The notes below the pieces were generated by a model that saw only the letters and a program-made list of their open reading frames with translations, made no database searches and was not told where the DNA came from. From the NCBI GenBank assembly GCA_026545225.1, contig CM048845.1:2436501-2500500 (forward strand): 64,000 nucleotides of DNA. Direction: 5' to 3'. Source of the stretch: Cornus controversa (lineage: Eukaryota > Streptophyta > Magnoliopsida > Cornales > Cornaceae). The translations under genes and the position numbers were made by a program. Every line of letters starts with the position of its first letter. Within the stretch, counting starts at the first letter, position 1. This document shows positions 44,555-57,188 of this stretch, in pieces.

Positions 44555-45064
44555 GCAAAATGGATAAGCTATCATTTATGATTTCTGCTATTTGAAATTA
44601 TTCAATAGAATTATTAACAACTTATACAAAGTTACATATATCCCTCATCATAACAGTGCAAATAATGAAAGTTGAATGTATGATTTGGATTGGGTTGAAC
44701 CATGTTCCTTCTTTTGTTATTTTATTCGTATTATATGTTAAGCTAATGACAAAAAAGTTATGCTCATGGTAAATGGAATATTTTCACATTTTCTAATTTC
44801 TGCCTCATTGTATTAGATAGATAGGATATATAAACATGTTTTTTTTTTATATATTAAAAAAAAAAAGATTATGCTACTGCAGCACGCACCATAATATTCA
44901 CAAAAAGCAAAAGTTATAACAAACGCAAAATAACTGGCATTTACAAAAGTATAGTGACAAATTTATAATAAGTTTAAAAGCAAAATTTAAAGGAAAATAT
45001 TTAACATTCATTACTCAATATTCTTACTTCTCATTGTGCCTAACATCTCTCCACATATTCAAAG
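44555..45064. other. Flank of the Harbinger remnant
   Basis: AT-rich, no gene. Probably includes the 3' end of the PIF/Harbinger element, but no terminal inverted repeat was identified. Confidence 0.4.
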
Positions 45065-46290
45065 CTATACCAACTCTCCATTCATTAGCATTCTCTTGTT
45101 GTTGCTCTTGTGTTTGAAAAAATGGTTCAAGGTTCCTTCATTAACTGGTAATGATGAAGACGAAGAAGATTCGTTATCTTGTTCAATAGGAAATTCGTCA
45201 GATCTATGCTCCTTCCGAAGAAAGTTGTGTAGTGTTGCGCATGCTAACACTAGCTCTATTTGTGTCATATATAGGAATAGAGGTGCGGACTTGAAAATTA
45301 TGAATCGTGATTTAAATATACCAATTATCCTCTCGACAACATTCCTCAAGGAAGCATGACGAAGATTGAACAACTCAACTTCATTTGCACTTGACTAGCA
45401 AACTCTTTGAGATGATATCGAACACCTCGAAACGAAGCCAAGAATTGGCATCAATTTGGAAATCCACAATCCATTAAGAAATATTTACCTGATAATACAA
45501 TACATATACTACCAAAAAAAAAAAAAGATAAATACATACCTTGTGGCACTTTAAGTCCTTTCCTCCTTGTTAAAGCATCATTTAGCACTTTTGAATCATG
45601 AGCTAAACCCTCCCACCCACTAAGGACGTATATGAATTCCAAATCAAAGTTACAAGATAGTTATACATTTTGTGATATTATTCCATGACGATTACGATAG
45701 CTTCTTACGTCGCGTCCCGTTACCATTGCTGGAATATGTGTGCCATCAATAGCTCCTATACAATACTGAAATAAATCCAAACATTTATATTTTGATAAAA
45801 TAAAAAAAATTTGGAACTTCTCTTTCAAACCAAAGAATAAAAATCAGTCAAATTTCTGCTGGCAGTAAAGTGTGATCGACCAAATGTCTCACGTATTAGA
45901 CAATATCTATTATTTTGGCCGATAATGAGCAAAAATGTTTTAAGCATTTCTTCTACACAAATGAATCTTGTATCTTGTAATGTTGTTTTTTACCTAATAA
46001 TACTGCATAACTTTCGAAACACATTAAGATACATTCTATACCTTTGTTGAAAACGTTTAGGATCCTTATTCAATATATTATGTATATAATTGTATCCTTT
46101 CAAAGTAATTGGTCACTAAGTTAATGGACGTTAATATGTTCACCACGCATGATAATTATAAAATCATTTAGCACCTGGACTACTGCTTGATTTGCAATCA
46201 ATAAGTACTTAATGGTTTCATAAAGTTCTTCTTCTTCTTCAATTTCTTCTTCCTTTATTTCTCTCCCTCTGCTTCATTATCTCCATACAT
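45065..46290 (-). pseudogene. PIF/Harbinger DDE transposase, broken
   Basis: Possible start ATG at 46290 (MYGDNEAEGE, then a frameshift and a Glu run). Downstream pieces are RFQQRYRMYLNVFRKLC, TRFICVEEMLKTFLLIIGQN, RETFGRSHFTASRN, CIGAIDGTHIPAM (first Asp of the DDE triad, near 45750), EFIYVLSGWEGLAHDSKVL (second Asp) and LFNLRHASLRNVVERIIGIF (the Glu), ending with IELVLACATLHNFLRKEH. The order and spacing fit the Harbinger transposase domain. Several stops and frame changes separate the pieces, and one gap may be an old intron. Confidence 0.85.
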
Positions 46291-46938
46291 GCTTGATTGA
46301 AACATTATATAAATGAACACCCGATCACCTAAAGAAAATCATAGATTTTTCAATGATGAAACTAATGAATTGAAAGAAGAGTTAATTGATAACACTACCA
46401 AGCTAGAGAAGTTAGGAAAATGTAAGATAAACTAAAAAGGCAGACAAAATGAAAATTAAAAATAAAGAGTAAAATGATTGTATTTGATAGTCAAATTTAA
46501 ATAAAAATAAAAAATTCAGTGTCAAATAATCTCCTCCATCCTTGAATGTACGATATTGAATTGACACTTAAAATGCAACCATCTTATCAGGCCGCCATTC
46601 TTCAATTCAAACAGTCATAATTTGTAAAAGTTGTAACACATTAAAAAAGTAAAAATACTATAATACGAACTCAAAAAACAACAGGGTACATTGTTTCCAA
46701 CCAAAAAATGTCTTGTACCAATTAAACAACTAAATGCAATAAGTCATATTTAAAAATAAACCAAAATATTTGATAAACAAAACAAATTTTTAATAAATCT
46801 TGATATATCATGACCCAAATAACTATTCATTCCAAATTGTAAGTTATCCAATTTGGGCGCTCTTCAGGTGACATTTTCAAAAATGCATCCTTTTTGGTTT
46901 TAGTATTAAGCAACACAACCACTTTGTAACGAGCACGT

Positions 46939-47890
46939 TCATCCAAATTTGGGGTCTCCTTGATAACATCCCATATACAATTTTGTCTCTCTCTCTCTCT
47001 CCACTTTCTCTATTTCCCTTTTCTCTCTATCTTTTTCTCTTTTCTCTAATAGAATATGGACTCTCCGAAAGTCAGTGAAAGTTGAATCAATGCTAAGAGA
47101 GTTTTTCAATGATTCCAGTTTCACTAATGGTCTTCTAACTGGTGCTTTTTGAGGGAACTTCTGAACTAGTGGCCTGAAAGGGTAAGGTGAAGAAGATTGT
47201 TTGAGTGTTGGAGCTTGATGTGATGGTTCATTTTGATTCAGTACAAAAGCCTCATTTACCTCATCATAAACAAAGTCCTCTATTCCAACATGTCTATCTT
47301 CAACCCCATAAATTCTTGCATCAATATCATCATCCAATCCTAATGAGTTTTTCCCAATAGGAGTTGCATTTCTAGTTACAATTTACAAATTCTCTTAGTC
47401 ATCACAAGTTTTTGTGCGAATGCTTCTGTTGTTCGGGTGAGACTATAAAAGAAACAAGAAAATAATAATTGTTTAAGAAATGAAGTATGTACTCAAGTAA
47501 CAAAGTATAATACATTTAAAAAAGAGTTAAGAAGCTCACTTTAAAGTAATCTTCCCATACTTCTTCATCAGCAGTGAATTTCTTTGTGATTGGGTCTCAT
47601 CCAAATCCAGAGTAATGATGGATAAGCTGAGAATTTTTATATTCTTTCTTAAAGTATTTCAACCGATTCTGGTAATGAGAATGTGTTTTTTGACATTTAA
47701 GTTTTTCATTAAGTTTAGGAAGTATCTTGGTTTCTACTGTTGCCTTGGTTAGCAGGCCGTTAGCATCACGCTATCCACAACTTGCAGCATCAACCATGAG
47801 TTGTAACAACATTTTGCTCTCTTCCATAGTCCAACTACTATAATCATTCTTGCCCTTCCCTTTTCCATTTTCTTGTTGTGCATCTTCCAT
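46939..47890 (-). pseudogene. Harbinger ORF1, Myb/SANT-like DNA-binding protein, broken
   Basis: ATG at 47890. Exon 1 reads SSWTMEESKMLLQLMVDAA, a TAG stop, RDANGLLTKATVE, ILPKLNEKL, RLKYFKKEYKNSQLIHHYSG, a TGA where Trp is usual, and EEVWEDYF. A GT donor after TTTAAA (about 47541) and a TATAG acceptor near 47443 join it in frame to SHPNNRSIRTKTC. The tail at 47337-46939 is open for 132 codons with acidic DDDIDARIYG and a charged EKREKDREKREIEKVER helix. It is a typical L10-interacting MYB-like ORF1 of Harbinger elements. Two stops make it a pseudogene. Confidence 0.82.
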
Positions 47891-48310
47891 TTGTAATGTC
47901 ACTAATATATATACAAATTATTATTAGTTACTAAAGATTTCACATAATTCAAATGTAAAGCTATTAAAGGTTGTCTCATATCAAATGTAAAATATAACAC
48001 TATAATGTTTAGTTGAATTTAGAACATAACATATCATATAACACTGTAATGTTTAGTATAATATAGTTATTTACCTAAAAATATGTAAGATATAGTGCAT
48101 AAAATATATTAACTACATTGATTCAAAAAAAAATATATATTTTACATTAGGGTGATCCAGAACCATGCTTAATATGGCCAATTTGTCAAAAGAGTGGACA
48201 ACTAAATTAACAACAAACAAGCCACTATTCATTATTCAATAACATAAATATATGTATATATACATATAGGTAAGACTCAAACCTATTCCACTGTTCGTGT
48301 ACATATATAC

Positions 48311-48350
<40 letters not shown>

Positions 48351-48794
48351 CTATATATCGTGTATATATATATATGTGTGTGTGTATCCATATATGCTTA
48401 TAAAAAAGTATGCTCTGTTACTAACAACTATTGGAGGTCAAAGTAAGCATTTCGTCTTTTTTTTTTCTTCTTTTTTTTAAAGCTTTCTAGTTTCTTCCTA
48501 TACATACATACATATATGTATATATCTTCTCACTCCTAACTTACATAAGCCGAACTTGTAATTTTATCTTAGCGCACGAAAAAGGGGAAAGAAAAAAAAA
48601 GTTGTTCAACTTTTGCAACAAGTCTCATGCAACCTCGCATGTTTTTGCTTTTAGCACTTATACCTTGGCAATTGACATTATAGGTGGTGGCGTGGCTGGT
48701 TGATTGGTGATGGATTCAGATGAAATAGAGTCCACCAACACCATTAATTTGAGATTTTTGAGAGTTAATGATTTAGTGATCATATAATTTGTGA
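47891..48794. other. Intergenic between the Harbinger and LINE remnants
   Basis: AT-rich with microsatellites; the 5' end of the Harbinger element probably lies in the first few hundred bases. Nothing else recognised. Confidence 0.45.
48308..48351. repeat. (TA)n then (TG)n microsatellite
   Basis: About ten TA units followed by about eleven TG units; a second shorter copy of the TATATGTGTG pattern follows at 48363-48387. Confidence 0.92.
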
Positions 48795-50310
48795 TCAGCT
48801 CTGTGGAGTCCTGGAAATTCCAAATGTTAATTGGATCAACAAATATTTAGGCTTGCCATTTATCCTTGGCCGATCCAAAAAAATCCACATTCAACTATAT
48901 TTATTGATCAAACCTCCTCAAGAATCAAAACTCTCAAAGGAGAGTTCCTTTCCAAAGTCGGCCGAGAGGTGCTTCTAAAATTCGTGATTTCGGCCCTACT
49001 AAACCATTCCATGCAAAGCTTCAAACTCCCAAAGGCAACCATCAACACTTTAATAAGTAATATGCTTAATTTCTGGTGCAGAAAATCAAAATCCAATAAG
49101 ATTAAATGGATAGGTTGGTACAAGACGTGTGAACTCAAAGATCAAGGTGGTATAGGATTTCAGAATCTCGAAGCTTTTAATTTAACTTTGCTTGCAAAAA
49201 CAGCTTGGAAACTTGAGGTAGGTGATAACTCTCTGCTATTTAAAATTCTCAACCAGAGGTACTTTAAGGATTGTAGCTTCCTTGGCTCATCTTATAAGAC
49301 AAGAGACTCATGGGTATAGCGTAGCCTTATTGAAGCCTAGGAAATTATCAAGAAAGGCACCAAATGGCTCATAGGAGACGGTCGTTCTGTAGACTGTTGG
49401 GTGGACCCATGTCTTCTAGGCATCTCCAACTTCAAAGCTACATCAACATATACTGGTGGTAATATTCACTCTGTTATAGACCTCGTCGATCACCCCTGTC
49501 AAACTTTGATTACCTCAATTGTCCTTAAATCTTTCAACTCTAAAGATTCATCTCGTATTCTCCAAATCCCTCTCAGCTTCACAGATAAATCTAACTCCAA
49601 AATTTGGGCTCACACTCCCACTAGCCAATTCATTGTCAAAAGTGCTTATTACATTGCACTCTTCATTCTTCATCCCAACCCTCACCACTTTTGAAAAAAC
49701 AAATCGCCAAGAAAGCTCCAATTTTTTCTTTAGCAATCCATTCATGACAGAATCCCAATCAACCACTCTCTTAAATTAAATGGCATCAAAGACAATGCCT
49801 CTTGTAATGCTTGCGGCCATGTAGTCAAAACGGTGGATCATCTCCAGTGTACTTGCCTTTTTTTCTCAACTGGTTTGGAAGCATAGTCCTCTCCGAATTG
49901 AATTCTCAAATTCTCCCCCAATGGATTGGCTTCGTCGATGGACTACCTTGGCCATTGAATGGAAACAAAAAAATTGTTTCAGTGAATGTGCTAGCCTCAC
50001 CATCTTAATTTGGAAAAATTGAAATTCTTTAGAATATTTGGATAAATCAGTCATCAAACTTTGAATTTTCGATGAAGCTCTTTCATCCATTATCATGTAC
50101 ATCCGAAGTCTTTTCCTCACAAGTGATAACCTGTCCCTTCCCTGGACTCAATGATCTTGCAACAGATCTGCTCATGAGACGAGCAAGTTTGCTCGTACGT
50201 AGCTGCGATTCCTCTATTCATGTCTTCAATTTGGGGATCTCACTTCCCTCACGTGTGAGAGATGCCCTATTCGTTGACTCTTCTTTTGTTTTCCAGTTCT
50301 TGTAATACTT
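48795..50310 (+). pseudogene. LINE ORF2 C-terminal fragment
   Basis: Begins within the RT connection (VLEIPN, NKYLGLPFILGRSKK), frameshifts, then is open at 48831-49317 with GEFLSKVGREVLLKFVISAL, FKLPKATINTL, GGIGFQNLEAFNLTLLAKTA and FKILNQRYFKDCSFLGSS. After a TAG the frame goes on through LIGDGRSVDCWVDPCL to the zinc-binding RT-tail motif (CNACGHVVKTVDHLQCTC, near 49810-49860), and ends near an RNase H-like NRSAHETSKFAR. Several stops and frameshifts. The RT catalytic domain and endonuclease are missing. Confidence 0.82.
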
Positions 50311-50340
50311 GCTCTTGCTATAAAAAAATAAAAAAAATTA
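48795..50340 (+). mobile_element. 5'-truncated LINE (non-LTR) retrotransposon
   Basis: Holds only the 3' part of a plant L1-like ORF2 and ends in an A-rich tail (ATAAAAAAATAAAAAAA, 50321-50337). Truncation at the 5' end with a tail at the 3' end is typical of LINE insertion. A TSD was not identified with confidence. Confidence 0.8.
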
Positions 50341-52340
50341 CGGTTATCACATACACTAGAGTTCGATGTCCCTTCAACTCCACAAAGCTCTATCAAATCT
50401 GATAAAGATTCAAAAATGAGATCGATATTACAAAGCATCTAATAAACCTCATTCTCGGATAACTACAAACAGAGAACTAAATAAATCAATTTGGCAGGAA
50501 AAATTTGAAAATCATGCCACTTTTGTTTTCTGTGAAGGTGAATAATAGGTTAAATTACACTAAACCTCCCTAAACTTTTTTTTTTTTTTGGTACGAAATA
50601 ACCCCTTTGTTTATTAAAAAGCTGCCAAACTACACTCTTACCATCGTCAAATTTACGGTTAAAATGTCACCTAACATAAATTTTAATGACAAACATACCC
50701 TTATTAGACCAGAATCCTTAACTCAACTTCTTTTTCTTTTTATTCTTCATCATGCCATCTGATCCATCAATGGACTGATCCTTCTCATGCTCGCCTATCT
50801 CTTCTCTCTCCACAATCCATCTTTGACTTTTGATCTAAACCCAAATCAATTATTCAAAAATTCTACAAATGCGTATGAACAAAAACTAAAAATGAAGAAA
50901 ACCTTGTACTTGTGATTTTGGAATTAGATTGGAAGATGGGCGAAAAAATCATACCCTTGTTAAATACATTATATATCACAATGTTATACATAATGCATGT
51001 TATACACTTGTTTGGTGAGTACGTTTTTATCTTGGTATATATGATTATTGTTGAAATGGATTTTCATTCCAACTTTCAAAGAGAAATGATCATTCTAATA
51101 TCATTTTTTATGATTGAAGGTCAATTTTTAATAGATGAATTAAAAAAATGTGTAACAAATATTTGTTACATTATCTATTTTCAAAATTTTTGCAACATCA
51201 GGTGTTGTCATTTTCACTTTATATTTTTACTTTATATTTGTGTTTTCTTAAAACTGCAATAAAAACTACAATGTTACTGAATGCACCTGCCAACACTAAT
51301 TTTGAAAGAAGAAATGGGATTAAATAGGAAAACAAATCAAATTAACTAGTATAATAGGAAAACAACTAGATAAACTTAATCTTTAATAATCTTATACACT
51401 TCCTGATCTAGGTACAACATTACAATTGGAAGCATTTTCAGCATGTTTATATAAGGGGGTGTTAATGGTTTTTGGTAATAAAACCGTAAGCTTAATTAAT
51501 TGTAGTATATCATTTGGAAGCATTAACTACCAATATGTCATTTGAGTACATGCTTAGGATTTATTTTGCTATCACTGAAAGAAACTAAAACTAACGTGAG
51601 TAATTCATACAGAAGTTTCTAATACTAGTTTAGACAATTTCAAGGGACTACACCAACTAGACTACCGTTGCACCGCTCGCTAGTTGAGTGTCTCACACCA
51701 CACTCTCACATACGCCTACCTAAAGAGAATAAATTTATGGGCTTACTCACTGACCTTTTAACTCTTTGAACTTATTGGTTAAAAATGACATTCTCACCTA
51801 CTTATAGGCATCTTATCTATTCTCTAAAACCTTTTCTACCTTTTCTACCCTCTACAAACATCTACAAATTCTACTATAGCTTTACAAATTTTTAATATTC
51901 TAGAGATTTTTTACTCTACTATATGTATGTACACCAATGTGGAAGACTCTGGAGCCCAACTCTATTCATCTAATGCAGACGTCAACACTAGCATGTTACC
52001 AAAATGTGCTTGCGTGTCGCCTGCATGGAAGACAATAAGCTAACAAAAACCCAGCACAAGTAAGTTTTTGAATGATAAAGAGTAATATTGAGTTTTTGAA
52101 TGATAAAGAGTAATATTGTATATTATCTGGAAATGCACTACATGTTGCTTTGTTGGAGGCAGCATAGAGAGTACATCGAGCAAGCATTCGGTTAACACCC
52201 AAATTATGACAAAATTAATTATGACTCGTGGTTAAGATTTTGAGGTCTAAATCTTATATTACTCTATGGTCATGATTATGAACTCTCGATCAAAGAAATG
52301 AAAATGAATTCTTAATCTAGATGGTAGGAATTATTTAGGA
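50341..52340. other. Intergenic, AT-rich
   Basis: No gene recognised. The segment at 50550-50710 begins GTTAAATTACACTAAACCTC, like the end of a Mutator-type foldback element, but the matching far end was not found. A 29-bp phrase (AGTTTTTGAATGATAAAGAG, TAATATTG) is duplicated in tandem near 52061-52120. Confidence 0.5.
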
Positions 52341-53480
52341 TCTTTAGCTCAAAAGTAACCTAAGTGTTTTAGTCACTAGTGACCTAAAGGTTTTAGCCAC
52401 TCATGACCTAAGAGTTTCAGTTAGTAGTGACCTAAGAAGTTTTGCTATTCATGGCCTAAGAGTTTCAGTCACTAGTGACCTAAGGGTTTTGACTACTCAT
52501 GGCTTAAGAGTTTCAGTCACTAGTGACCTAAGAGTTCTAATCACTAATGACGTAAGAGTTTTAACTACTAGTGACCTAAGGGTTTTGGTCACTTATGGCC
52601 TAAGAGTTTCAGTCACTAGTGACCTAAAGGTTTCAGCCAATCATGGCCTAAGAGTTTCAGTTACTAGTGACCTAAGGGTTTTGGCCACTTATGGCCTTAG
52701 AGTTTCAGTCATTAGTGACCTAAAGGTTTTAGCCAACCATGGCCTAAGAGTTTCAGTTACTAGTGACCTAAGGGTTTTGGCCACTCATGGCCTAAGAGAC
52801 TCTCGACCAACTCACCTAAGAGAGTGGCCTAAAGAGAGAGTCGCCTAAGAGACTTTCGATCAACTCCCCTAAAAGACTCTCGATCAACTCACCTAAAAGA
52901 CTCTTGGCCAAGTCGCCTAAGAGACTTTCGACCAAGTGATCTAAGAAGAGACTCGTCTAAGAGACTCTCGACCAACTTACCTAAGGTACTCTCGACTAAC
53001 TCGCTTAAAGAGAGTTGCCTAAGAGACTCTCGACTGACTCGCCTAAGGAAAGTCCCCTAAAAGACTCTCGATCAAGTTGCCTAAGAGGCTTTTGACCAAG
53101 TGACCTAAGAAGAAACTCGCCTAAGAGACTCTCGGTCAACTCACCTAAGGTACTCTTGACCAAGTCGCCTAAGAAAAGTGTTGTCTAAGACTCTCGACGA
53201 CTAATCGACTAAGAGTTTTGGCCAATCATGGTCTAAGGAGGACTAAGGATAGTTGCCTGAGAAACTCTCGATCAAACGTCGCCTAGGAGAGTGACCTAAG
53301 GGCCTAAGACTCTCGATGACTAATTAGCTAAGAGTTTCGACCACTCATGGCCTAAGAAGGTCTAAGGATAGTCGCCTAAGAAACTCACCTAAGAGCATCT
53401 CGATTAAAAGTCACCTAAGAGAGTCATCTAAGAGCGTTTCGGCCACTCATGGCCTCGAAGTCTTGACCACACCTAAAAGG
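52341..53480. repeat. 24-bp minisatellite with three subunit types
   Basis: About 1.1 kb of 24-bp units. The first part alternates CCTAAGAGTTTCAGTCACTA+GTGA with CCTAAGGGTTTTGGCCACTC+ATGG, giving a 48-bp higher-order unit. From about 52790 the unit changes to CCTAAGAGACTCTCGACCAA+CTCG with more indels. Since 24 is divisible by three, 52489-52848 is open and reads as alternating LRVSVTSD and LRVLATHG octapeptides; this is a by-product of the period, not evidence of a gene. Confidence 0.9.
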
Positions 53481-55290
53481 ACTGAGTTTAGGCAAGATAG
53501 AATTGATATCTTTTTAGGTCTTGGAAACCAACTAAGATTTGATCCTGGTTAAAGTATAACCAGCTGCAAATTTCAAGGGCTTAAGAACTTAAAAATTAGG
53601 TCTGAAGACTACGAAAGCTAGAAATGGAAAGGACAACTTTATCATTTCTAAGGTTCAAAAACTTAAAGCTACAAATGGTATAATCTCACCCACCTCTGAT
53701 GGAGGAATCAAAATGGTCAGAGGACTCTAACCTAGGCAAGAGTCAGAGTCAGACTTGGTGGTTGAGGAAAGCTACAAATAGTAAGCAACCTAAGTCAACA
53801 ACCTGAAAGATCCCACAAGTCAAAGCCAAAAATGTCATGCCATATATGGAGAAGTGTGCTTAGATGCTAGAATAGGCTCAGTAATGTAGTTGGGAGGTCA
53901 CTTTCAACATGCACCAATTTATTGTCTAAAAGGACGGATTGAAAAGGACATAATCAGGCCTCTATAAATACTGATGCAAATCCCACAAGAAAGAGGTCCC
54001 AGCGCCAGCATCAAACATGCCTTTGTTATCTATCTTTCTCATCTTATTTTAGCTTACACATTTTACTTTCACAATTGTACCTTTCATATCTATCTAGATC
54101 TTTAGCTCCTTAGCTTTATTTTAGCTATTTTAGCTCATTAGCTTTAGTTCAGTAATTTTAACTAATTGTACTTTATTTTCTTAGCACCTTAGTTCTTTAA
54201 ATATAACTTATTTTCATGCATTAATGAAATTCATTTCTTCATGAACGTGTTGAATTTCTTACTCTGCATTTTATTTCTATTCTCGTTATCAATCTCCCAT
54301 TAAGACTGAAAGTCCTTGTCTTCAAGGCATTGAGAACCTAGCGGGGAGGGTCATTCTTTCTCCCCTTCAGTCGTCTGATCCTTAAGAGGATCGACTCATG
54401 GTCTGAAATAGAAATAGTTTGATTTACCCACACTTGTGTTCGATGGAACACTAGCACGCTGGAACATCTTATCCAGACCCATGTTACGAGCTAACCAATC
54501 TTGGATTGCCACGTGAGAGTCGTCATTGTAAGCCAAACACATTTTTGTTCTAAGTTTATTGGAAAAGAAGATTATAGCACTTGTAGACATGGTACAGTGT
54601 AGGTGGGTGGGTTTGAGAGAGAGTTATGCACTCAAAAGAAAGCAATGCAATTTCATTACTTTTCACATGCCACATTTTCTTTTCTTTCTTTAATTCTTTT
54701 CATTTTTTTTATCTTCATTTTCTCATAGTTTCTTGGAGAAGTAAAAGCTTTCTTAAAGAGTTACTAGAGAAATAAGTTAACAGCTAGACTCACCCATATG
54801 GTATGAACATACGTGAGCAATGTGTACAAAATTTCTCTCTCCACTCGTGCAATCTAACAAGGATGAAGATTCAATAGAAAAAAAATTCATAGAAGCCCTA
54901 GTCTAAATCAACAAGATATTTGCATGTTATGTTGTGTAACTTTATATTGGTAATTTAATTCCCTTTCATTCAGCACAGCGGAAGCATATCATCACATTAC
55001 AATCACTCAAGTATATATGAAGATAACAATCAAACACTTTCACGCACAACACAATATTTTACATGGCTCACTGAATTCTAGGGAGAGAGATTTTACTATA
55101 ATTGAGAAGAATATATAATACGTGGAAAACATGCCTACCACACACACTCTTTCACTCTCTCTTGGCATATTCCCTTGAAATTACGTATACTCTCTCATCT
55201 CCTCACATCACTCACCAACCCCTTGCATCTTTCCTTTCTTTCTCTCTTTTTTCTTTAACCTTACCTCTATTTATAGAGTCTTCAAACTTA
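53481..55290. other. Region downstream of the minisatellite, possible retroelement LTR
   Basis: CTATAAATACTGATGC near 53965 is a good TATA box. It is followed by TTAGCTCCTTAGCTTTATTTT-type repeats near 54100-54190 and a GAGGATCGACTCATGG stretch. This could be the LTR of a Gypsy element whose 3' untranslated repeats are the minisatellite, but no second LTR or primer site was seen. A 64-codon minus-strand open frame at 54396-54590 has protein-like composition (VAIQDWLARNMGLDKMFQRA) but no recognised family. Confidence 0.4.
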
Positions 55291-56451
55291 GGACCTGTTT
55301 GGTAACCGCTTATGTTTACTGTTTATTGTTTAAGTGTTTATATAAACAATGTTTATGTTACGAGATTTTGTTTATCCATGAACATGAGTATTCTTTGATA
55401 ACGAAAAAACGTTTGACTTATTTTAAAAATCATAAACAGAAAAACATGTTTGTTAATCTTAAACTTTTTTTTTTTAAATCAACACAATAAATTACATAAA
55501 AGTCAAGTTCATGCTATAACAAATCTATATAGCAATAATAGAGCAAGAAATATGCATAAAAAAGAATGATCCACATATATCTACACACTGCAAATTATAC
55601 TGTAAAACTATAATGATCCACAACCCAGAAGGCTCCAATAAGTAGGGGTGCACACGGTTCAGTTCCTTACGATTTTTGGGAAAACCAGAACCATTCCCAA
55701 CAGTTCGGCTTGGTTCGATTCAGTTACGGTTCTTTATAGTTCTGATTCCACCGGTTCTTTGTACACCCTTACTAACAAGAACAAAATATATATAACTATG
55801 AGAAAGTTGAAAGTTTTTCAATTTGTATAGAGTAAGAAGAGAGAATTGGAAGTCATACTCTTGCTTTTGAACTTCTTCTGCAACTACTTTCTTTTTCATT
55901 TTTTTGATTTCTATTTCCCTTTCAACATTGAAAGATGATTGATATGTGTACAAAATACCATTTTTGTTTCTTTGACAAGGAGATGGTTGAGACTTCTTTC
56001 TATTTCCTCATATAAGGGTTTTTTTTTAGCACAGGTACCCCTAAGTAACTATTTCTTATTATCAAGTATATTAGTAATTATTCATATTATACCCAATATT
56101 TTTTCCTCAAGACAATTGATTCTCTTTAATTATGTCTACACTAGATAATTCTAATATTTTTATTGTTGCATCAAGCAATAGTCTTTTATAATTTTTTTTC
56201 TTTTTCATTTTCTCACTTTTATTTTCAATTTTTAATTAAAATAATATAATCATCATTTTAGATAAAAAAAAAGGAAAAAAAGTTTTTTCTTTAATAAACA
56301 TAAACACTAAAACATCATTTTGGTGTTTAGGATTTGTTTTAAAAGTGTTTTGACAATTTATAAACAAAACAAAAATTATCAAACATGTTTATTCTAAAAT
56401 TTTATTTTTATAAACAATAAAAGTAAACATAAACGGTTACCAAATGGACCC
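55291..56451. mobile_element. PIF/Harbinger (Tourist-like) non-autonomous element
   Basis: 1161 bp, ends GGACCTGTTTGGTAACCG and, reverse-complemented, GGGTCCATTTGGTAACCG, flanked by the 3-bp TSD TTA (55288-55290 and 56452-56454). GG(G/A)NC..GTTTGG termini with TTA duplications are typical of Tourist-like MITEs. Complementarity continues inward through TTATGTTTACTNTTATTGTTTA. Larger than most MITEs partly because a hAT MITE is nested at 55643-55771. No transposase. Confidence 0.85.
55643..55771. mobile_element. Small hAT-type MITE nested in the Tourist-like element
   Basis: 129 bp, TAGGGGTGCACACGG at the left and GTACACCCTTA at the right. Flanks CCAATAAG and CTAACAAG agree at six of eight positions, a possible eroded TSD. 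The interior has GGTTC/GAACC words. Confidence 0.65.
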
Positions 56452-56734
56452 TTAATTCCTTCTTGAACAAGGATTCTCATACCTTGTCTAACAAGAAGTT
56501 ATCAATCAATCACAACTCTAAAATAAATGTATACAACTTCCTCCCCAAGTCATCAACCTTACTCGACAAGTCTTCAGGCTTCCAAAAATAAAAAGAAAAC
56601 TGTCGCAACGAATTTGAGCCACAAACCCAACACTTTAAAATGCCTTTAGTTCACTTCATAAAAGGATAAAATTTGTTTGGTTACACTCCTCAGTTTAAAA
56701 AATAAGTCTAAATGGCAATTTTCTTTTCTTTTAG

Positions 56735-56737
<3 letters not shown>

Positions 56738-56771
<34 letters not shown>
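56738..56771. repeat. (TA)n microsatellite
   Basis: About 17 TA units. Confidence 0.95.
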
Positions 56772-56773
<2 letters not shown>

Positions 56774-57137
56774 GCCACGTCCAACTAATTTTTTCCATTA
56801 TCAACTTTACATACATAGAACATCCTGTATTTCAAAAATGAACCCTATGATTGAACTCTTTTCATTTATGAAATTCCCTTAAACTTTAAAACAACATAAA
56901 TCAATGAAGCTTACCTTGCTAACATACATATAGCATCAAATTTCATCATGCAAACCTCTCTATATATGTGTATATAAAAGAGAACCTATTTAGAGCTCCC
57001 TCTTTTCCCAAGCTGTACAGAAATGATTTTTTGCTCACAGGTGAGCAAGAAAAAAAATTCATGGCATGTTTGATAACCATTGAATATGATTATTATGCTT
57101 TTTTGGTAACTACTGTTTTTACACTTAGATCATATTC

Positions 57138-57186
<49 letters not shown>
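57138..57186. repeat. (AT)n microsatellite
   Basis: About 24 AT units. Confidence 0.95.

Positions 57187-57188
<2 letters not shown>

Larger units (their letters stand above)
45065..47890 (-). mobile_element. Decayed PIF/Harbinger transposon (ORF1 plus transposase)
   Basis: On the minus strand a Myb/SANT-like ORF1 (47890 to 46939) is followed by a DDE transposase (46290 to 45065), the usual two-gene content of PIF/Harbinger elements. Both are broken by stops and frameshifts. TIRs and a TTA/TAA TSD were not found, so outer limits are minimum estimates. Confidence 0.82.

Noticed and set aside
52489-52848. 119-codon octapeptide-repeat frame
   Set aside because: By-product of the 24-bp minisatellite; no start context, no flanking exons and no conservation pattern.
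52341-53480. CRISPR-like array
   Set aside because: Units are contiguous and alternate without unique spacers, and the DNA is plant nuclear, so it is a minisatellite.
54396-54590. 64-codon open frame, - strand, with protein-like composition
   Set aside because: No family recognised, short, and within a possible LTR; mentioned in the region entry only.
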